From: JAPSGM01 sp963777045
GTDB taxonomy: Bacteria > Chloroflexota > Limnocylindria > QHBO01
Length of the DNA: 64,000 nucleotides
Assembly (NCBI GenBank): GCA_963777045.1
Contig: CAVZPD010000021.1
Span: 26,065 to 90,064, forward strand
Direction: 5' to 3'
Shown here: positions 7,846 to 16,340 of the stretch, piece by piece
How positions within the stretch are numbered: position 1 is the stretch's first letter
Layout: each line of letters begins with the position of its first letter
The notes under the pieces: generated by a model
Told to the model about the DNA's origin: nothing
Databases searched by the model: none
Seen by the model: the letters and a program-made list of their open reading frames with translations, nothing else
Made by a program: the position numbers and the translations under genes

Positions 7846-8289
7846 CTAGCGGTCGTGGCGCTGGGCCAGCGCCACGATGATCCCGTCCGGACCCCGCACG
7901 TAGCACATGCGCCAGATGTCCTCGTACTGGCCGACGCCGCCGAGCAGGCCGTACCCGTCCGCGGCCAGCTGCTCGAGGGTCGCGTCCAGGTCGTCCACCT
8001 CGAACATCACGTTGCGCAAGCCCAGCTCATTGGACATGTTGTTGGGCGAGCCCGGCTCGTGATCGGGCTGGGTGAAGCTGGACAGCTCCAGCCCCGTGCC
8101 TCCGCCGGGCGGCCGCAGCATGACGATCTGGCTGCGGGAGTCGGGTAGGCCGATGACGGTGTCCACGAACTCGCCGGCCATGGCCATCCTGCCCTCGATC
8201 TCGAAGCCCAGTCCCACGAAGAACGCCGTCGCGGCGTCGAGATCGGCGACCGTGATGCCGACGTGGTCGAAATGTCGAATACGTGCCAT
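7846..8289 (-). CDS. VOC-family (glyoxalase/dioxygenase-like) protein
   Basis: A 147-residue vicinal-oxygen-chelate protein with two beta-alpha-beta-beta-beta units. It begins RHFDHVGITVADLDAATAFF and ends YVRGPDGIIVALAQRHD; His in FDHVGI and Glu in GLELSSF are candidate metal ligands. The specificity is unknown. CAGAAT ends seven bases before the ATG, so it appears leaderless. It is divergent from the gene at 8325, with a 35-base gap, so the two promoters overlap. Confidence 0.82.
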   Translation of the reverse strand: MARIRHFDHVGITVADLDAATAFFVGLGFEIEGRMAMAGEFVDTVIGLPDSRSQIVMLRPPGGGTGLELSSFTQPDHEPGSPNNMSNELGLRNVMFEVDDLDATLEQLAADGYGLLGGVGQYEDIWRMCYVRGPDGIIVALAQRHDR

Positions 8290-8324
8290 GCGCGCGATTC
8301 TGCATCAGTACGCTGGAGGACACC

Positions 8325-8588
8325 ATGCAGGATGACGGTCAGATGGAACCGTCCGCTCTCGCGGACGACCTCAACGAAGTCTCGGTCCTCATGAACGTGG
8401 CGCATCGGCTGCTGCTGGCCATTCGCGATGACGTCGAGGCCTCTGCCGCGCTTCAGGTGATCCTTGACGACTTGGACGCGGCGCATGACCAGCTCGACCT
8501 GGCGCTTGAGCGCATCGGGACCGCCATCGACCGGGCCGATGCCGAGGCGGATCGACGGCCGCGGGAGCAGCGACCGACGATTCACTGA
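8325..8588 (+). CDS. Small helical hypothetical protein
   Basis: An 87-residue acidic protein, almost all helix (LADDLNEVSVLMNVAHRLLL, ALQVILDDLDAAHDQLDLAL), probably forming a helical hairpin or coiled coil. GGAGG about 8 bases before ATG 8325 supports this start. It has no membrane segment or Cys. Head-to-head with the VOC gene and tail-to-tail with the PIN gene. Family not recognised. Confidence 0.55.
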   Translation: MQDDGQMEPSALADDLNEVSVLMNVAHRLLLAIRDDVEASAALQVILDDLDAAHDQLDLALERIGTAIDRADAEADRRPREQRPTIH

Positions 8589-8630
8589 TTCACCGCTCCG
8601 CCATCGGCGTCGGAGTGGCGGGAGTGACGG

Positions 8631-8999
8631 TCAGTAGGGTGGCTTGAGTCGCTGAAACATCGGGAAGTGGCGGACGTTCAGCGTGGCGAGCGGCATGCCC
8701 AGCTCCAGGGCCGTCGCCCCGATGACCAGGTCGGCCACGCCGAGGCCGGGATGGCTCCGGCGCCAGCGGTGTCCCAGCTCCCCGGCTCGTCGTGCGATCC
8801 GCTCGTCGACATCAGCCCAGACAAACGTGGCCAGGAGCGCCTCGGCCACCTGTCGTTCCGGCGACCGGACGCCCTGCATCACCTCGACCCGCGTGATCTC
8901 GGAGCATGTTGGGATCTCCGTCTGACCCAGGAGCAAGTCGAGAGCAGCCGGCCGGTGGCGGAGGAGGTCAATCAGGATGGACGAGTCGAGAACCGTCAA
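8631..8999 (-). CDS. vapC: PIN-domain ribonuclease toxin (VapC family)
   Basis: A 122-residue PIN protein. Active-site acids: D5 (TVLDSSILIDLLR), E39 (ITRVEVMQGV), D90 (GVADLVIGA); the C-terminal NVRHFP replaces the more common NxxDF. It starts at TTG 8999 inside the antitoxin stop (TTGA overlap). A sequence-specific RNase toxin is expected. It is unrelated in close sequence to the PIN toxin at 1183, so the window holds two independent modules. Confidence 0.85.
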   Translation of the reverse strand: MTVLDSSILIDLLRHRPAALDLLLGQTEIPTCSEITRVEVMQGVRSPERQVAEALLATFVWADVDERIARRAGELGHRWRRSHPGLGVADLVIGATALELGMPLATLNVRHFPMFQRLKPPY

Positions 9000-9286
9000 T
9001 GGCTTTCGGCCTGCCGCTCGCTGATTCGCCTAGCGCGCTCGGAATCGGCGGCACGGAGCGACTCCACGTAGGACGCGCCGTCGGGGAGATAGGGGGCGAC
9101 GCCGAATGCCTCCTTGACGGCTGCGTGGTACCGCTGCAGCCGCCGCTCGCCCTCTGATTCCGGATGTTCGAGGTACTCGTCGATCGCCTCGCGGATGATG
9201 TGAGACGACGTGGTTCCCTGGCGCTTGGCTCGCGCGGCAAGCTCGCGAGACTGTTCCGAGTCGAGGTAGATCTGCGTGCGTTTCAC
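8996..9286 (-). CDS. Ribbon-helix-helix (CopG-type) antitoxin
   Basis: A 96-residue protein beginning (V)KRTQIYLDSEQSRELA: the beta strand that enters the DNA major groove, then helices AARAKRQGTTSSHIIREAID of the RHH fold. The acidic C-terminal tail should wrap the PIN toxin. GTG 9286 is preferred over ATG 9304 because family members begin MKRTQIYL and because the longer start would lie inside the operator palindrome at 9288-9304. A TATACT -10 ending nine bases before GTG suggests an almost leaderless mRNA. Confidence 0.8.
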   Translation of the reverse strand: MKRTQIYLDSEQSRELAARAKRQGTTSSHIIREAIDEYLEHPESEGERRLQRYHAAVKEAFGVAPYLPDGASYVESLRAADSERARRISERQAESH

Positions 9287-9287
9287 G

Positions 9288-9304
9288 ATGTATGCAGTAT
9301 ACAT
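9288..9304 (-). promoter_or_regulatory. Palindromic operator with embedded -10 element
   Basis: ATGTATGCAGTATACAT: perfect 6-bp arms ATGTAT/ATACAT around a 5-base centre. Read on the minus strand it contains TATACT, a likely -10. It directly abuts the RHH antitoxin start, where RHH antitoxin-toxin complexes normally bind to repress their operon. Confidence 0.6.
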
Positions 9305-9379
9305 CGTCTCCCGGGCCCGCTGGCGAAAAGGGGAGTCGGACGGCGCAGGCGAGGCTGCGGGAAACCGCCGGCCAAGTAG

Positions 9380-10357
9380 CTATTCGGGGCTCTTCGCCTT
9401 ATCTCGAAGCGCGCGGGCCCGGCGCTTGCCCTCGTCCATCGCCTGGACCCGTGCGACCGGGATTCCGTGCCCCTCTTCGGTGAGCCCGGCAGGCAGTCGC
9501 TGCGGCTCGGGCATCTGCTCGCGCCACGGATCGCGGTCGCCGAGGAGTCCCAGGGCGGTGTGGATGGTGAAGTCGGCCGGCGTGATGTCGTCCAGGTCGT
9601 CCCACGAGACCGGGAAGGAAACCGGGACGCCGGGGCGGACGCGGGGGCTGTAGGCGGCGACGACCGTCGCGCCCCCTACGCGCGTGGAGTCCACGAAGAC
9701 CTTCCCGCCACGGTCGGCCTTCACGAAGGCTGTTGTCGCGACGTCAGGGTCCAGTCGTGCGGCACGTGCCGCAATGGCGCGCGTGGCGGCGGCTGAATCC
9801 TCGAAGGTCGTCGCCTCGTCGACCGGCACGAAGACATGGAGCCCCTTGGCGCCGCTCGTCTTGAGCGCGCCGCTCAGGCCGGCATCGGCCAGCGCCTGGC
9901 GCACGGCTCGAGCAGCGCGAACGGCCATGGCGAAGGCATCGGCCTCGGGTGGATCCAGGTCAAGGACGAGGTGGGTTGGGCGATCCGGTGCGTCGACGCG
10001 CACGAGCGCGGGGTGGTACTCGATCGCCCGCTGGTTGGCGAACCAGAGCAGCGTGCGCCGGTCGTTGCACAGCGCGTACGAGACGTCTCGCTTCGACGAC
10101 TCGGCCCACCACTCCACGCGGCGCACCCACGCTGGCGCGTACTTCGGCAGGTTCTTCTGCATGAAGGCCTCCTGGCCCCGATGCACCCGGATGACGGACA
10201 GGGGGCGCTCCTCCAGGCCGGGGAGGATGCGGTCACGGACAGCGTCCAGGTACTCGACGAGATCGCGTTTGGTCGCATCGGCTCCGTCGAAGAGCGGCTC
10301 GTCGAGGTTCGTGAAGTCAACCTCGCCGCCTGCGTGGTCTCCGGTAGTGGCGCCCAT
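9380..10357 (-). CDS. LigD-type DNA primase/polymerase domain protein, stand-alone
   Basis: A 325-residue protein matching the archaeo-eukaryotic-primase-like polymerase domain of LigD (PolDom): VDFTNLDEPLF near the N-terminus, HLVLDLDPPEADAF with the two metal-binding Asp, LKTSGAKGLHVFVPV, then VFVDSTRVGG and SWDDLDDITP. In non-homologous end joining this domain extends ends and adds ribonucleotides. No ligase, nuclease or Ku gene is in the window, so it is a separate-subunit version. ATG 10357 is chosen because homology begins there; upstream codons are low complexity. TACTCT ten bases upstream may be the -10. Confidence 0.85.
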   Translation of the reverse strand: MGATTGDHAGGEVDFTNLDEPLFDGADATKRDLVEYLDAVRDRILPGLEERPLSVIRVHRGQEAFMQKNLPKYAPAWVRRVEWWAESSKRDVSYALCNDRRTLLWFANQRAIEYHPALVRVDAPDRPTHLVLDLDPPEADAFAMAVRAARAVRQALADAGLSGALKTSGAKGLHVFVPVDEATTFEDSAAATRAIAARAARLDPDVATTAFVKADRGGKVFVDSTRVGGATVVAAYSPRVRPGVPVSFPVSWDDLDDITPADFTIHTALGLLGDRDPWREQMPEPQRLPAGLTEEGHGIPVARVQAMDEGKRRARALRDKAKSPE

Positions 10358-10410
10358 GGCGATGGCGAGAGTACACCGACGCCGGCACGGCCGATGCGGC
10401 ACCTGCTGGC

Positions 10411-10530
10411 ATGCGGATGAGCGCCATCGCCGCAACCGGAATCCTGCTGGTGGCGGCGTGCAGCAACGGGGCGGCCCAGACGGGTGGGTCGGGCTTGCGT
10501 GAGTCAGGAGTCAGCGCAATCGCCACTTGA
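10411..10530 (+). pseudogene. Lipoprotein N-terminus remnant
   Basis: ATG 10411 opens a 39-codon frame: MRMSAIAATGILLVAACSNG, a complete lipoprotein signal (lipobox LVAAC), then about 20 residues and a stop. It runs into the 3' end of the WD40 gene on the other strand. Either the rest of a lipoprotein was lost when the two genes were joined, or a very small lipoprotein is made; the first is more likely. Confidence 0.5.
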
Positions 10531-13500
10531 AGCAGCGTCTGGCGGTCCGCACGCGCGGGATCCTCCCGTCAGCTTGCTCCGGGCGATGTCGATCAGATCG
10601 TCGAGGTCCAGCGCCCATATCCGCAGCGCTCCGTCCCCGCGGGAAACCGAGGCGAGCTTCGAACCGTCGGGACTGAACCGCACCTTGTCGACGGACCGGC
10701 CGTTTCCGTCCAACGCCAGGCGATGCGCTCCCGACGCGGCGTCCCAGAGCCGAATCACCCCGTCCGCGCCGGCTGTGGCGATCAGCGCGCCGTCAGGGCT
10801 CCAGGCAACATCCTGGGCTGCCCCGGATCCGCGGTCGAGTTCGTTGACCGTGTCACTGGCGAGATCCCAGACCTGCGCCGAGGTCAACGTCACATCGACT
10901 GTGGCGATCCGCTCGCCCGAGGGGTCGAACGCGAGGCTGCTGGACGTCGTCTCCATGAGCGAGTGGGCGATCTCGCCCGTCTGCCAGTCCCACACCTCGA
11001 TCCGGTGGCGAGTGATATCCCACTGCTCGGAGTCCCCTGTCACCAGCGAAACGGCCAACCGATCTCCAGCGGGGCTCCACGCGAGGGCACCGGCAACGAG
11101 GCCGGCCTCGACATCGAGCGAAGCGACCTGATGGCCCTCGCTGTCCACCACGACGACCGGGCGGCCGTCCCTCGCGATGGCGAGCACGCCGTCGGAGCTC
11201 CACGCCACCGCCTCCACCCGACTCGCTTCGGGTGTCGCTGCCCTGTGAGTGAAACGCACCTGGCCGGTAGATCGGTCCCAGACGCGCACCGCCCCATCCT
11301 CGCCCCCGCTTGCGACCCATCTCCCATCCGGGCTGATGTCGATGCTGATCACCGGGCCGTCGTGCTGGTGCGTGACCAGCGTCTCCGCGTAGTCGGTCGC
11401 ATCCCAGACCGTCACGCTGCCGTCACCGGAGCTCGCGATTACGGACGATCCGTCGCCTGCATACGCCAGGGCACCCTCGGCCTGGACCTGGGCCGGCAAG
11501 TTCGTCCACTCGGCGTCGCCGGCGATCCCGACATCCCACACTTTGATCGCGTTATCGAGGAAGTCACCAGTCAGCAGCATGGTGCCGTCCGGTGAGAATG
11601 CCAGCCCGCCCACGCCACTGAGATCCTGGCTCGCCAGGGTGAGGAGCTCCTGCGGCCCGGCATCGCCGAGCTGCCACACCTTCGCGGTCCCGTCACCGGA
11701 CCCCGTGGCGATCCGCTCGGAGTCCGGGGCCCAGGCAATCGCGAGCAGGAGATCACTATGGCCGAACAGGGTGACCCACTTTTCGCCTGTGCGGGCATCC
11801 CAGACCTCCGCCGTTCCCTCACCGCTGGCAGTCGCGATCCAGCGTCCATCCGGACTCCAGGCAGGGGTCACCCAATTCGACGCTATGATCCGCCTGACCT
11901 CCTTGCCGGCCCCGATGTCGATGACCGTGATGTCGTGTGGCCCTGTGATCGAGAGGAGTTCGCCGGACGGGCTGAACTGCGTCCCGCTGAGGAGTTGCGT
12001 TGGCCCCGGAAGCTCGAGCATCAGCTCTCCGGTTGCAGTGCTCAGGATTCGGAGGCGGCCCTCATCGGTCCAGATGGCGGCAACCAGCGATCCATCGGGG
12101 GAGAAGGACGCACCCCAGACCTGGCCGTCCACTCGCTCCTGGTGGCGCATGAGCTCGTCACCGGTTTCGAGATCCCAGACCCTGAGGAATCCGTCGTCTC
12201 CCGATGTCGCGAGCATCGTGCCATCCGCACTGAAGGCGACGCTGTTCACGTCTACTTCGTGGGCGCGCCACTCACGGCGCACAACGCCGGTCGCCGCATC
12301 ACGCAGGCGCACCATGCCAGCGTCCTCCGGTCTCTCGCTTCCCTGTGTCACGAGCACGCTGCCAAGAGCCGCGCTGTCAACCCAGTCCACGTCACCGCCC
12401 TCGTCGTAGACGGTCAGCACCGCGCGGGATGCCACCACAGCCCGGTGCAGTGCCTCCTCTGCTTCGGGGAGGACCGTGCCGTCCGTGGCGCGGGTTTCCT
12501 CGACCGCCTGGAGCGCGAGGAGGATGCTCCGCTCGGGATCCGCGTCGAGGTTTGCCATCGCGGCGGCGGCCAAGCCCCGGGCCGTTGCGGTCCTGGTCTC
12601 GCGGTTCGCTCGCTGGCTCTCGGCAAGTGCGAACAGGCTGAGCCCCCCAGCCACGAGCGCCCCGACGCCGAGAGTCACGACCAGCGCCCGGAGCCGCGAG
12701 ATTGCCCGCCGCTCAAGCGCCGCTTCGTGCGCCGTCCGCTCCCGCTCCTCGGCATCGACGCGCTCCCGCTCGGCCAGGCTTGCGGCGAGATAGTCGCGCT
12801 CGGATGTACCGAGGAGCATGCGGGTCGCCGCGATCCATTGGCTGGCCTGATCGAGGCGGCTGCCGGAAAGCAGAAAGCTCGGATCTCGTCCGCTTTCGAT
12901 CCACTGGCTGGCTGCCACCGCCACACGGCGCTGCTGGCGCACGTCGTCGCGGGCGTCGTCCACCCACTGCTGGAGCCTGGGCCAGGCAGCGAGGAGTGCT
13001 TCGTGCGCCAGTCCCAGCGTGGGCTCGCGGGACTGGGGGTCGCGGTCGAAGACCAGGAGTCGGTGCCGCGCAAAGCGCTCGATCACCTTCGTCATGTCTC
13101 CCCGATCCGCTCCGAGCGACAGGAGCTCCCCGGTTCGCACGCGCCGCGACGTGTCCGGTGTTCCCTCACCCAGCTCGATGAGCCGCAGGAAGAGCTGGCG
13201 AGTGAGCTCTCGTCCATCGGCGTCGAATTCCCGAACGATCTGCTCGGCTCGACGGGCGATTGCGCCTCCGATGCCCCCGCTGGCATCGTAGGCGCGCACC
13301 GACAGGTTCGATCCCTCACGTCGCTCCCACAGCTCGGTGAGCGCATATTGCAGAAGCGGCAGTCCTGCAGGCTGTTCGCGCATCTCGGCGATGATTCGTG
13401 CGACGAGCCCCGACTCGAGGCGAACACCGGCTCGACGGGCGGGCGAGGAAACGACCCGCTCCAGCTCCTCCGGGTCGAGTGCCGGAACGGGCACGGTGCG

Positions 13501-15576
13501 TTCGGCGAGCAATCGTCCGAAGCGCTCGTGACGGAGGGGTCGGTCGTAGAAATCTGCCCGAAGCGTCACCACGAGCGTCAGGTCAGAGGGTGCCTGGTCG
13601 ACCGACTCGGCGAGGAGGTCGAGGAAGCGATCGCGCTCATCACTATCGGTTACGAGCGTGAAGATCTCCTCGAACTGATCGATGACGAGAAGCAGGTGCG
13701 CCCCGGGAGGCAGGATTCGGCCGGTCGCCTTCAGCAGGCCGGTGTCCGAAGCCAGGACGTCGCCGAGCGCCGCCGGAGTGTCCACCGCGACCCCCAACAG
13801 TGCACGCTCGAGCATGTGAAATGGCCGATCGGTGGGGGTCATGGTCGCGATGAGCCACTCATCCGAGCCCGGCAACGCGCCGGCGCGCAGGGCTGGAATC
13901 AGCCCGGCGTGGACCACGGACGACTTGCCGGAGCCGGACGGACCGACCACCGCCAAGAGCCCAGCACCGATACCGGGCTCCGCGATGCGCCGGACCACCT
14001 GACGGACGAGATCCTCTCGTCCGAAGAAGTCCGCAGCGTCGGCCTCCTCGAACGCCGTCAGCCCGCGGTACGGGTTCCTTGGACTGGAACCGCTGGCGTC
14101 CATCGCCTGGCTCGCCGGTTCGAGCAGTGCCCGACGTGCAGCAGCCACAAGGTCCGCGGGGCTCGTCTGGCGTCGATCGGGCGCGGGATCGGTCGCCTGC
14201 TCAATTGCTGATCGCAGCTCGGCGCCGTCCGCGCCGCCCGTCACGCGCGTGAATAGCTCGGAGAGCAGGACTCCGAACGCGTAGACGTCAGCTGCGCTGG
14301 AGGGCGGCGTGCCCGACCTCCGCTCGGGGGCCAGGTGGCGGCGATCAGATGCCGGTACCTTGGCCGACGCTGCAGTAGCGGGGTCATACCCGATGCACCA
14401 GTCGGCAACGTAGGCGTTGTCCTCCTCGTCGACCAGCACATTGCCGGCATGCAGATCGCCGTGCGCAAGACCCTGCCGGTGGGCGGCGACGAGTGCCGAT
14501 CCGATCTGCTCTGCCCATCGGAGTGCCGTGGCCGAGCCGATGTGTCCCTCTGCCAGCCGGCCACTGAGGTCGCTGTGCATCAGCCGCAAGACCAGGTAGG
14601 CGGCATCAGGCTCTCGCCACCAGTCGTGCAGCGGGAGGACGTGTGGATGCTCCAGCCGCGCGACCTTACGCGCCTCCGAATCGAATCTCCGGATGAACTG
14701 CGGGTCATTTGCGATCGCTGCGGGCAGGACCTTGATGGCCACATCCCGTTGGGACTGTGGCTCAATCGCGCGGAGCACTTCGGCGACGGGGCCGGATCCG
14801 ATGACGGCGACCGCGCGATACCCTCGCAGTGGCGTCCCTTGCAGGTCGAGTGATGTGTCCTGCGTCAAGATCCGGTGCTGGAGAGCTTCGATCGCGGTCG
14901 AGGGGTCCAGCCCGAGATCGGACGCGAGTGCTTCGCGCAGCCGGTGATAGGCGTTCAGGGCTTCCGCCTGGCGGCCGGCTCGATAGAGGGCAAGCATGAG
15001 ATAGCCGTGAAGGCGTTCGCGGAGCGGGTGTTCGGCCGTCAGTGTCTCGAGCTCGGCCGCAAGCTCCGTATGGTGTCCGAGATCCAGCTCGGCCTCGATT
15101 CGATCCTCGATCGCCGCCAGCCGCAGACCCGAAAGTCGCGCGATCTCAGGTTGAAGCGACAGCTCGGTGGTCAGATCGGTCAGCGGGTCTCCGTGCCACA
15201 TCGCGAGGGCATCGTGGAGAGCCCGCGCGGCCGCGGCGGGATCGTCCTTGAGACGCCGGGCATCCTTGGCCAGCGCCTCGAATCGCCGCGCATCCAGCTC
15301 GTCGTCGCGCGCGTTGAGGATATAGCCAGGGGTGCGCCCCTCCAGGCGATCCGGCCCCAGTGTCTTTCGCAGGTGAGAGATGTAGCTGTGGAGCGAGGGG
15401 CGGGCGGCATCTGGTGGGTCCTCGCCCCAGATCTCGTCGATCAGCCGATCCGTGGACACCACCTGGTTCGCCCTGATCAGCAGGAGCGCCAGCACAAGCC
15501 GCTGCTTTGGGCCGCCGAGCGCCAACCGGGCGCCGCTTCGTTCGACCTCCAGCGGCCCGAGGAGCTGGAAGCGCAT
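10504..15576 (-). CDS. Giant regulator: SARP/BTAD - protein kinase - STAND ATPase - WD40 repeats
   Basis: A 1690-residue protein with five parts. 1-95: OmpR/SARP winged helix (MRFQLLGPLEVERSGARLAL). 100-245: BTAD. 246-470: Hanks-type kinase with lysine K282 (VAIKVL), catalytic HGDLHAGN (372-379) and D392 in place of DFG (ADWCIGY). About 500-860: nSTAND1-like ATPase, with the NPYRGLTAF entry motif and Walker A GPSGSGKS (K551). 963-983: one membrane helix. About 1060-1655: fourteen WD40-like repeats, two propellers. Kinase loop has His where most Ser/Thr kinases have Lys, so activity may be weak. Start 15576 is set by the SARP domain and by TATGGT six bases upstream. It probably senses a ligand by the propellers and acts on transcription from the membrane. 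Confidence 0.9.
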   Translation of the reverse strand: MRFQLLGPLEVERSGARLALGGPKQRLVLALLLIRANQVVSTDRLIDEIWGEDPPDAARPSLHSYISHLRKTLGPDRLEGRTPGYILNARDDELDARRFEALAKDARRLKDDPAAAARALHDALAMWHGDPLTDLTTELSLQPEIARLSGLRLAAIEDRIEAELDLGHHTELAAELETLTAEHPLRERLHGYLMLALYRAGRQAEALNAYHRLREALASDLGLDPSTAIEALQHRILTQDTSLDLQGTPLRGYRAVAVIGSGPVAEVLRAIEPQSQRDVAIKVLPAAIANDPQFIRRFDSEARKVARLEHPHVLPLHDWWREPDAAYLVLRLMHSDLSGRLAEGHIGSATALRWAEQIGSALVAAHRQGLAHGDLHAGNVLVDEEDNAYVADWCIGYDPATAASAKVPASDRRHLAPERRSGTPPSSAADVYAFGVLLSELFTRVTGGADGAELRSAIEQATDPAPDRRQTSPADLVAAARRALLEPASQAMDASGSSPRNPYRGLTAFEEADAADFFGREDLVRQVVRRIAEPGIGAGLLAVVGPSGSGKSSVVHAGLIPALRAGALPGSDEWLIATMTPTDRPFHMLERALLGVAVDTPAALGDVLASDTGLLKATGRILPPGAHLLLVIDQFEEIFTLVTDSDERDRFLDLLAESVDQAPSDLTLVVTLRADFYDRPLRHERFGRLLAERTVPVPALDPEELERVVSSPARRAGVRLESGLVARIIAEMREQPAGLPLLQYALTELWERREGSNLSVRAYDASGGIGGAIARRAEQIVREFDADGRELTRQLFLRLIELGEGTPDTSRRVRTGELLSLGADRGDMTKVIERFARHRLLVFDRDPQSREPTLGLAHEALLAAWPRLQQWVDDARDDVRQQRRVAVAASQWIESGRDPSFLLSGSRLDQASQWIAATRMLLGTSERDYLAASLAERERVDAEERERTAHEAALERRAISRLRALVVTLGVGALVAGGLSLFALAESQRANRETRTATARGLAAAAMANLDADPERSILLALQAVEETRATDGTVLPEAEEALHRAVVASRAVLTVYDEGGDVDWVDSAALGSVLVTQGSERPEDAGMVRLRDAATGVVRREWRAHEVDVNSVAFSADGTMLATSGDDGFLRVWDLETGDELMRHQERVDGQVWGASFSPDGSLVAAIWTDEGRLRILSTATGELMLELPGPTQLLSGTQFSPSGELLSITGPHDITVIDIGAGKEVRRIIASNWVTPAWSPDGRWIATASGEGTAEVWDARTGEKWVTLFGHSDLLLAIAWAPDSERIATGSGDGTAKVWQLGDAGPQELLTLASQDLSGVGGLAFSPDGTMLLTGDFLDNAIKVWDVGIAGDAEWTNLPAQVQAEGALAYAGDGSSVIASSGDGSVTVWDATDYAETLVTHQHDGPVISIDISPDGRWVASGGEDGAVRVWDRSTGQVRFTHRAATPEASRVEAVAWSSDGVLAIARDGRPVVVVDSEGHQVASLDVEAGLVAGALAWSPAGDRLAVSLVTGDSEQWDITRHRIEVWDWQTGEIAHSLMETTSSSLAFDPSGERIATVDVTLTSAQVWDLASDTVNELDRGSGAAQDVAWSPDGALIATAGADGVIRLWDAASGAHRLALDGNGRSVDKVRFSPDGSKLASVSRGDGALRIWALDLDDLIDIARSKLTGGSRACGPPDAASSGDCADS

Positions 15577-15582
15577 CCGGGC

Positions 15583-15588
15583 ACCATA
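15583..15588 (-). promoter_or_regulatory. -10 element TATGGT of the giant regulator
   Basis: On the minus strand TATGGT ends six bases before ATG 15576, with no ribosome site between them, again the leaderless pattern. The 263 bases to the divergent start at 15852 hold both promoters; no other clear element was seen there. Confidence 0.4.
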
Positions 15589-15851
15589 CGCCTCGCCGTT
15601 CGGAGACGGAAGGGCCGCGAGCCTGATCGGTGGCCTGGCGCGGAGTGCTGCCATGACTGCCACGCTGAGGCCTGTGCCTTGTAAGTCGCTTGTAGGCGTC
15701 AACCCCGGTCGCCGCTCCACCGACGCGGCACGTTTCTCAAGGCACCTCCAAGCGCCCTGCACCCGGTCTCCAAGGCCGTCGGTCCATGGTGGGCTCCGTT
15801 GGCCGACGGTACCCAACCAGCCGGCACCACGCGAAGCGATTGGAGATCCAC

Positions 15852-16205
15852 ATGTCCAGCCAGGCACTCACCGGAATCAGCGGCCAGCGGCCGAATCTGC
15901 TCATTGTCGCCGCGGTCGCCGCAGGCATCGGCGGAGTCGCCGTGACGCTGATCGTCGCAGCGGTCATCGCCTTCGGTCTGACACCAGCCCGGGTTCACAG
16001 CCCATACAGCTTGGGGCCGATGGACGACTACTACCTCCGTCACGCTCCGGCTCCCAAGGTGCTGGGGCCGATGGACGACTACATCTTCCGTCACGCTCCG
16101 GCTGCGAAGGTGCTGGGGCCGATGGACGACTACATCCTCCGTCACGCTCCGGCTGCGAAGGTGCTGGGGCCGATGGACGACTACGGCACGCGCGATCGCC
16201 CGTAA
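15852..16205 (+). CDS. Small membrane protein with 17-residue tandem repeats (LGPMDDY repeats)
   Basis: A 117-residue protein. Residues 16-43 are one long membrane helix (LLIVAAVAAGIGGVAVTLIV). After a 10-residue linker come four repeats: LGPMDDYYLRHAPAPKV (54-70), LGPMDDYIFRHAPAAKV (71-87), LGPMDDYILRHAPAAKV (88-104) and a shorter LGPMDDYGTRDRP. Each repeat has Asp-Asp-Tyr, Arg-His and a Lys, so the outer tail is a string of identical charged/aromatic motifs. GGAG eight bases before ATG 15852 supports the start. It is divergent from the giant WD40 regulator, a possible partner. Family not recognised. Confidence 0.7.
   Translation: MSSQALTGISGQRPNLLIVAAVAAGIGGVAVTLIVAAVIAFGLTPARVHSPYSLGPMDDYYLRHAPAPKVLGPMDDYIFRHAPAAKVLGPMDDYILRHAPAAKVLGPMDDYGTRDRP
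16011..16202 (+). repeat. 51-bp tandem repeat inside the small membrane protein gene
   Basis: Units at 16011-16061, 16062-16112, 16113-16163 and a partial 16164-16202, all in frame and nearly identical at DNA level (each starts TGGGGCCGATGGACGACTAC within its first bases). Near-identity at silent positions indicates recent duplication or ongoing copy-number change. Confidence 0.9.
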
Positions 16206-16229
16206 CCAGCGCGGCTGCGACCGCGGGGT

Positions 16230-16268
16230 ACCGCCCATCGCCAGGCATGTTGCGCTGCGATGGGCGGT
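16230..16268 (+). terminator. Strong hairpin after the repeat-protein gene
   Basis: ACCGCCCATCG (16230-16240) and CGATGGGCGGT (16258-16268) form a perfect 11-bp stem with a 17-base loop, 24 bases past the stop at 16205. No U-tract follows. Likely a transcription terminator or an mRNA-stabilising 3' end. Confidence 0.55.
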
Positions 16269-16340
16269 CGCGCCGCCGAAAATCGGCCAGGATTCGGTCC
16301 CCGGCCGCATTTCCGTACCCGCCACCGAGGAGGAGTCCCG

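Noticed and set aside
11758..14211. 817-codon plus-strand frame inside the giant regulator
   Set aside because: It is antisense to recognisable STAND and WD40 motifs and shows no fold of its own.
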